Shown: in pieces, positions 63,321 through 64,000 of the stretch | How the letters are laid out: every line of letters starts with the position of its first letter | Numbering within the stretch: the stretch's first letter is position 1 | DNA from: Carallia brachiata | Lineage: Eukaryota; Streptophyta; Magnoliopsida; Malpighiales; Rhizophoraceae | DNA length: 64,000 bases | Assembly: GCA_021464245.1 (NCBI GenBank) | Contig: JADCRB010000001.1 | Location: forward strand, 7,498,152-7,562,151 | Direction of reading: 5' to 3' | Program-made: the position numbers and the translations under genes | Notes under the pieces: model-generated | Database searches by the model: none | Told to the model about the DNA's origin: nothing | Seen by the model: the letters and a program-made list of their open reading frames with translations, nothing else

Positions 63321-64000
63321 AACGTGAGTGCAGGTCGATTAATATGTATTTAGAGGATTAACTAGAACTAAAGTTATGCAAATCTTCGTTATGGAATGTA
63401 AGCAAAAAAGGAATTTCGTGTTGCAAATGAGATCTCTAGAGAGGATAAGAAGAAAAGTGGAAACTCAAAATGTATAAAAGTCTGAAAAATTGGTAGTTGA
63501 ATTAAAGAAGGTTGGATTTGAGATTATAAGCGAAATCTGAGCGTATTTTGGCAACCAAGTTTATTTAAAGATGAGGGCTCTAGTTCTCTCAAAAAAAAAA
63601 AAAAGATGAGGGCTCTAGGATGATTGTCATATCCGTTTGTTGTTTTTCCAGCCAATAACAGAAAACTTGTTTGGCAAATAATTTCTTTGGTTTTTTTTTA
63701 TTTTTATTTTTATAGAAGATTAAAGTGTTTTAAAGTAAAAAAATTAAAACAGTTAAGAAAAATGATAAAATTAAATTTTTTTGGGACTGCTTTATCTTTT
63801 TTCAAGCACAATAAACGATTATAGCTATACTGGTCATCCCTAAAGCATTCATACTACTTTAGCAACATCTTTTTAAAAAAAAAAAAAAAGAAATCAAAAT
63901 TTATGTTAATATTAAGTATATTTAAAATAATATTAAGTCTATTTCAAATTTAATTTTTTTTAAAAATAAAATAAAAATGATGTAATTAAAATTTGGCCAA
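63321..64000. other. AT-rich window end, no gene
   Basis: Contains a short direct repeat AAAAGATGAGGGCTCTAG around 63572 and 63602, and an ATATTTAAAATAATATTAAG tract (63915-63940) like those at 4.6 kb. Confidence 0.4.

Overview
The window is nuclear DNA of a eudicot plant, probably a woody rosid. The evidence is split genes with short GT-AG introns, AT-rich intergenic DNA full of small non-autonomous transposons, a telo-box ribosomal-protein promoter, and plant-specific families (SUVH histone methyltransferase, type III polyketide synthase, LWD/AN11 WD-repeat protein, UPF0496, plant NIPA). There is no prokaryotic, viral or organellar organisation. The species cannot be fixed from the sequence alone.

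Layout. 1-3.7 kb (-): first four exons of a SUVH4/KRYPTONITE-like H3K9 methyltransferase; the rest is not seen before the window edge. 5.3-7.7 kb (-): a broken but intron-bearing copy of the NatC N-acetyltransferase NAA30/MAK3. 8.5-10.3 kb (+): mitochondrial Rieske iron-sulfur protein of complex III. 11.2-12.5 kb (-): UPF0496 membrane-associated protein. 14.4-17.0 kb (-): membrane-anchored RLK/Pelle kinase with a DAG motif in place of DFG. 18.8-20.0 kb: a 575-bp tandem duplication. 20.8-21.7 kb: Tourist-like element. 23.4-25.6 kb (-): chalcone-synthase-like type III PKS. 25.8-35.3 kb: about 10 kb of transposon remnants. 35.5-36.3 kb (+): ribosomal protein eS27 gene with a one-base frameshift. 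37.8-38.4 kb: hAT-type MITE. 41.1-42.2 kb (-): intronless LWD1/2-AN11 WD40 gene. 47.5-52.6 kb (-): 13-exon NIPA-type magnesium transporter. 54.9-58.6 kb: retroelement fragments. 58.7-62.1 kb (+): three-exon, two-transmembrane protein of Coa1/Tim21-like appearance. 62.9-63.3 kb (-): degenerate LINE RNase H fragment.

The genes are a normal mix of unrelated housekeeping and regulatory functions, not a cluster. Two pairs of neighbours recall Arabidopsis order (from memory): SUVH4, Rieske and CHS on chromosome 5, and LWD2 and NIPA on chromosome 3. I found no convincing new biological system. The best leads are the decaying NAA30 copy, the frameshifted eS27 gene, the CHS-like enzyme with a changed active-site position at the apparent CHS locus, the DAG kinase, and several intact-looking MITEs.
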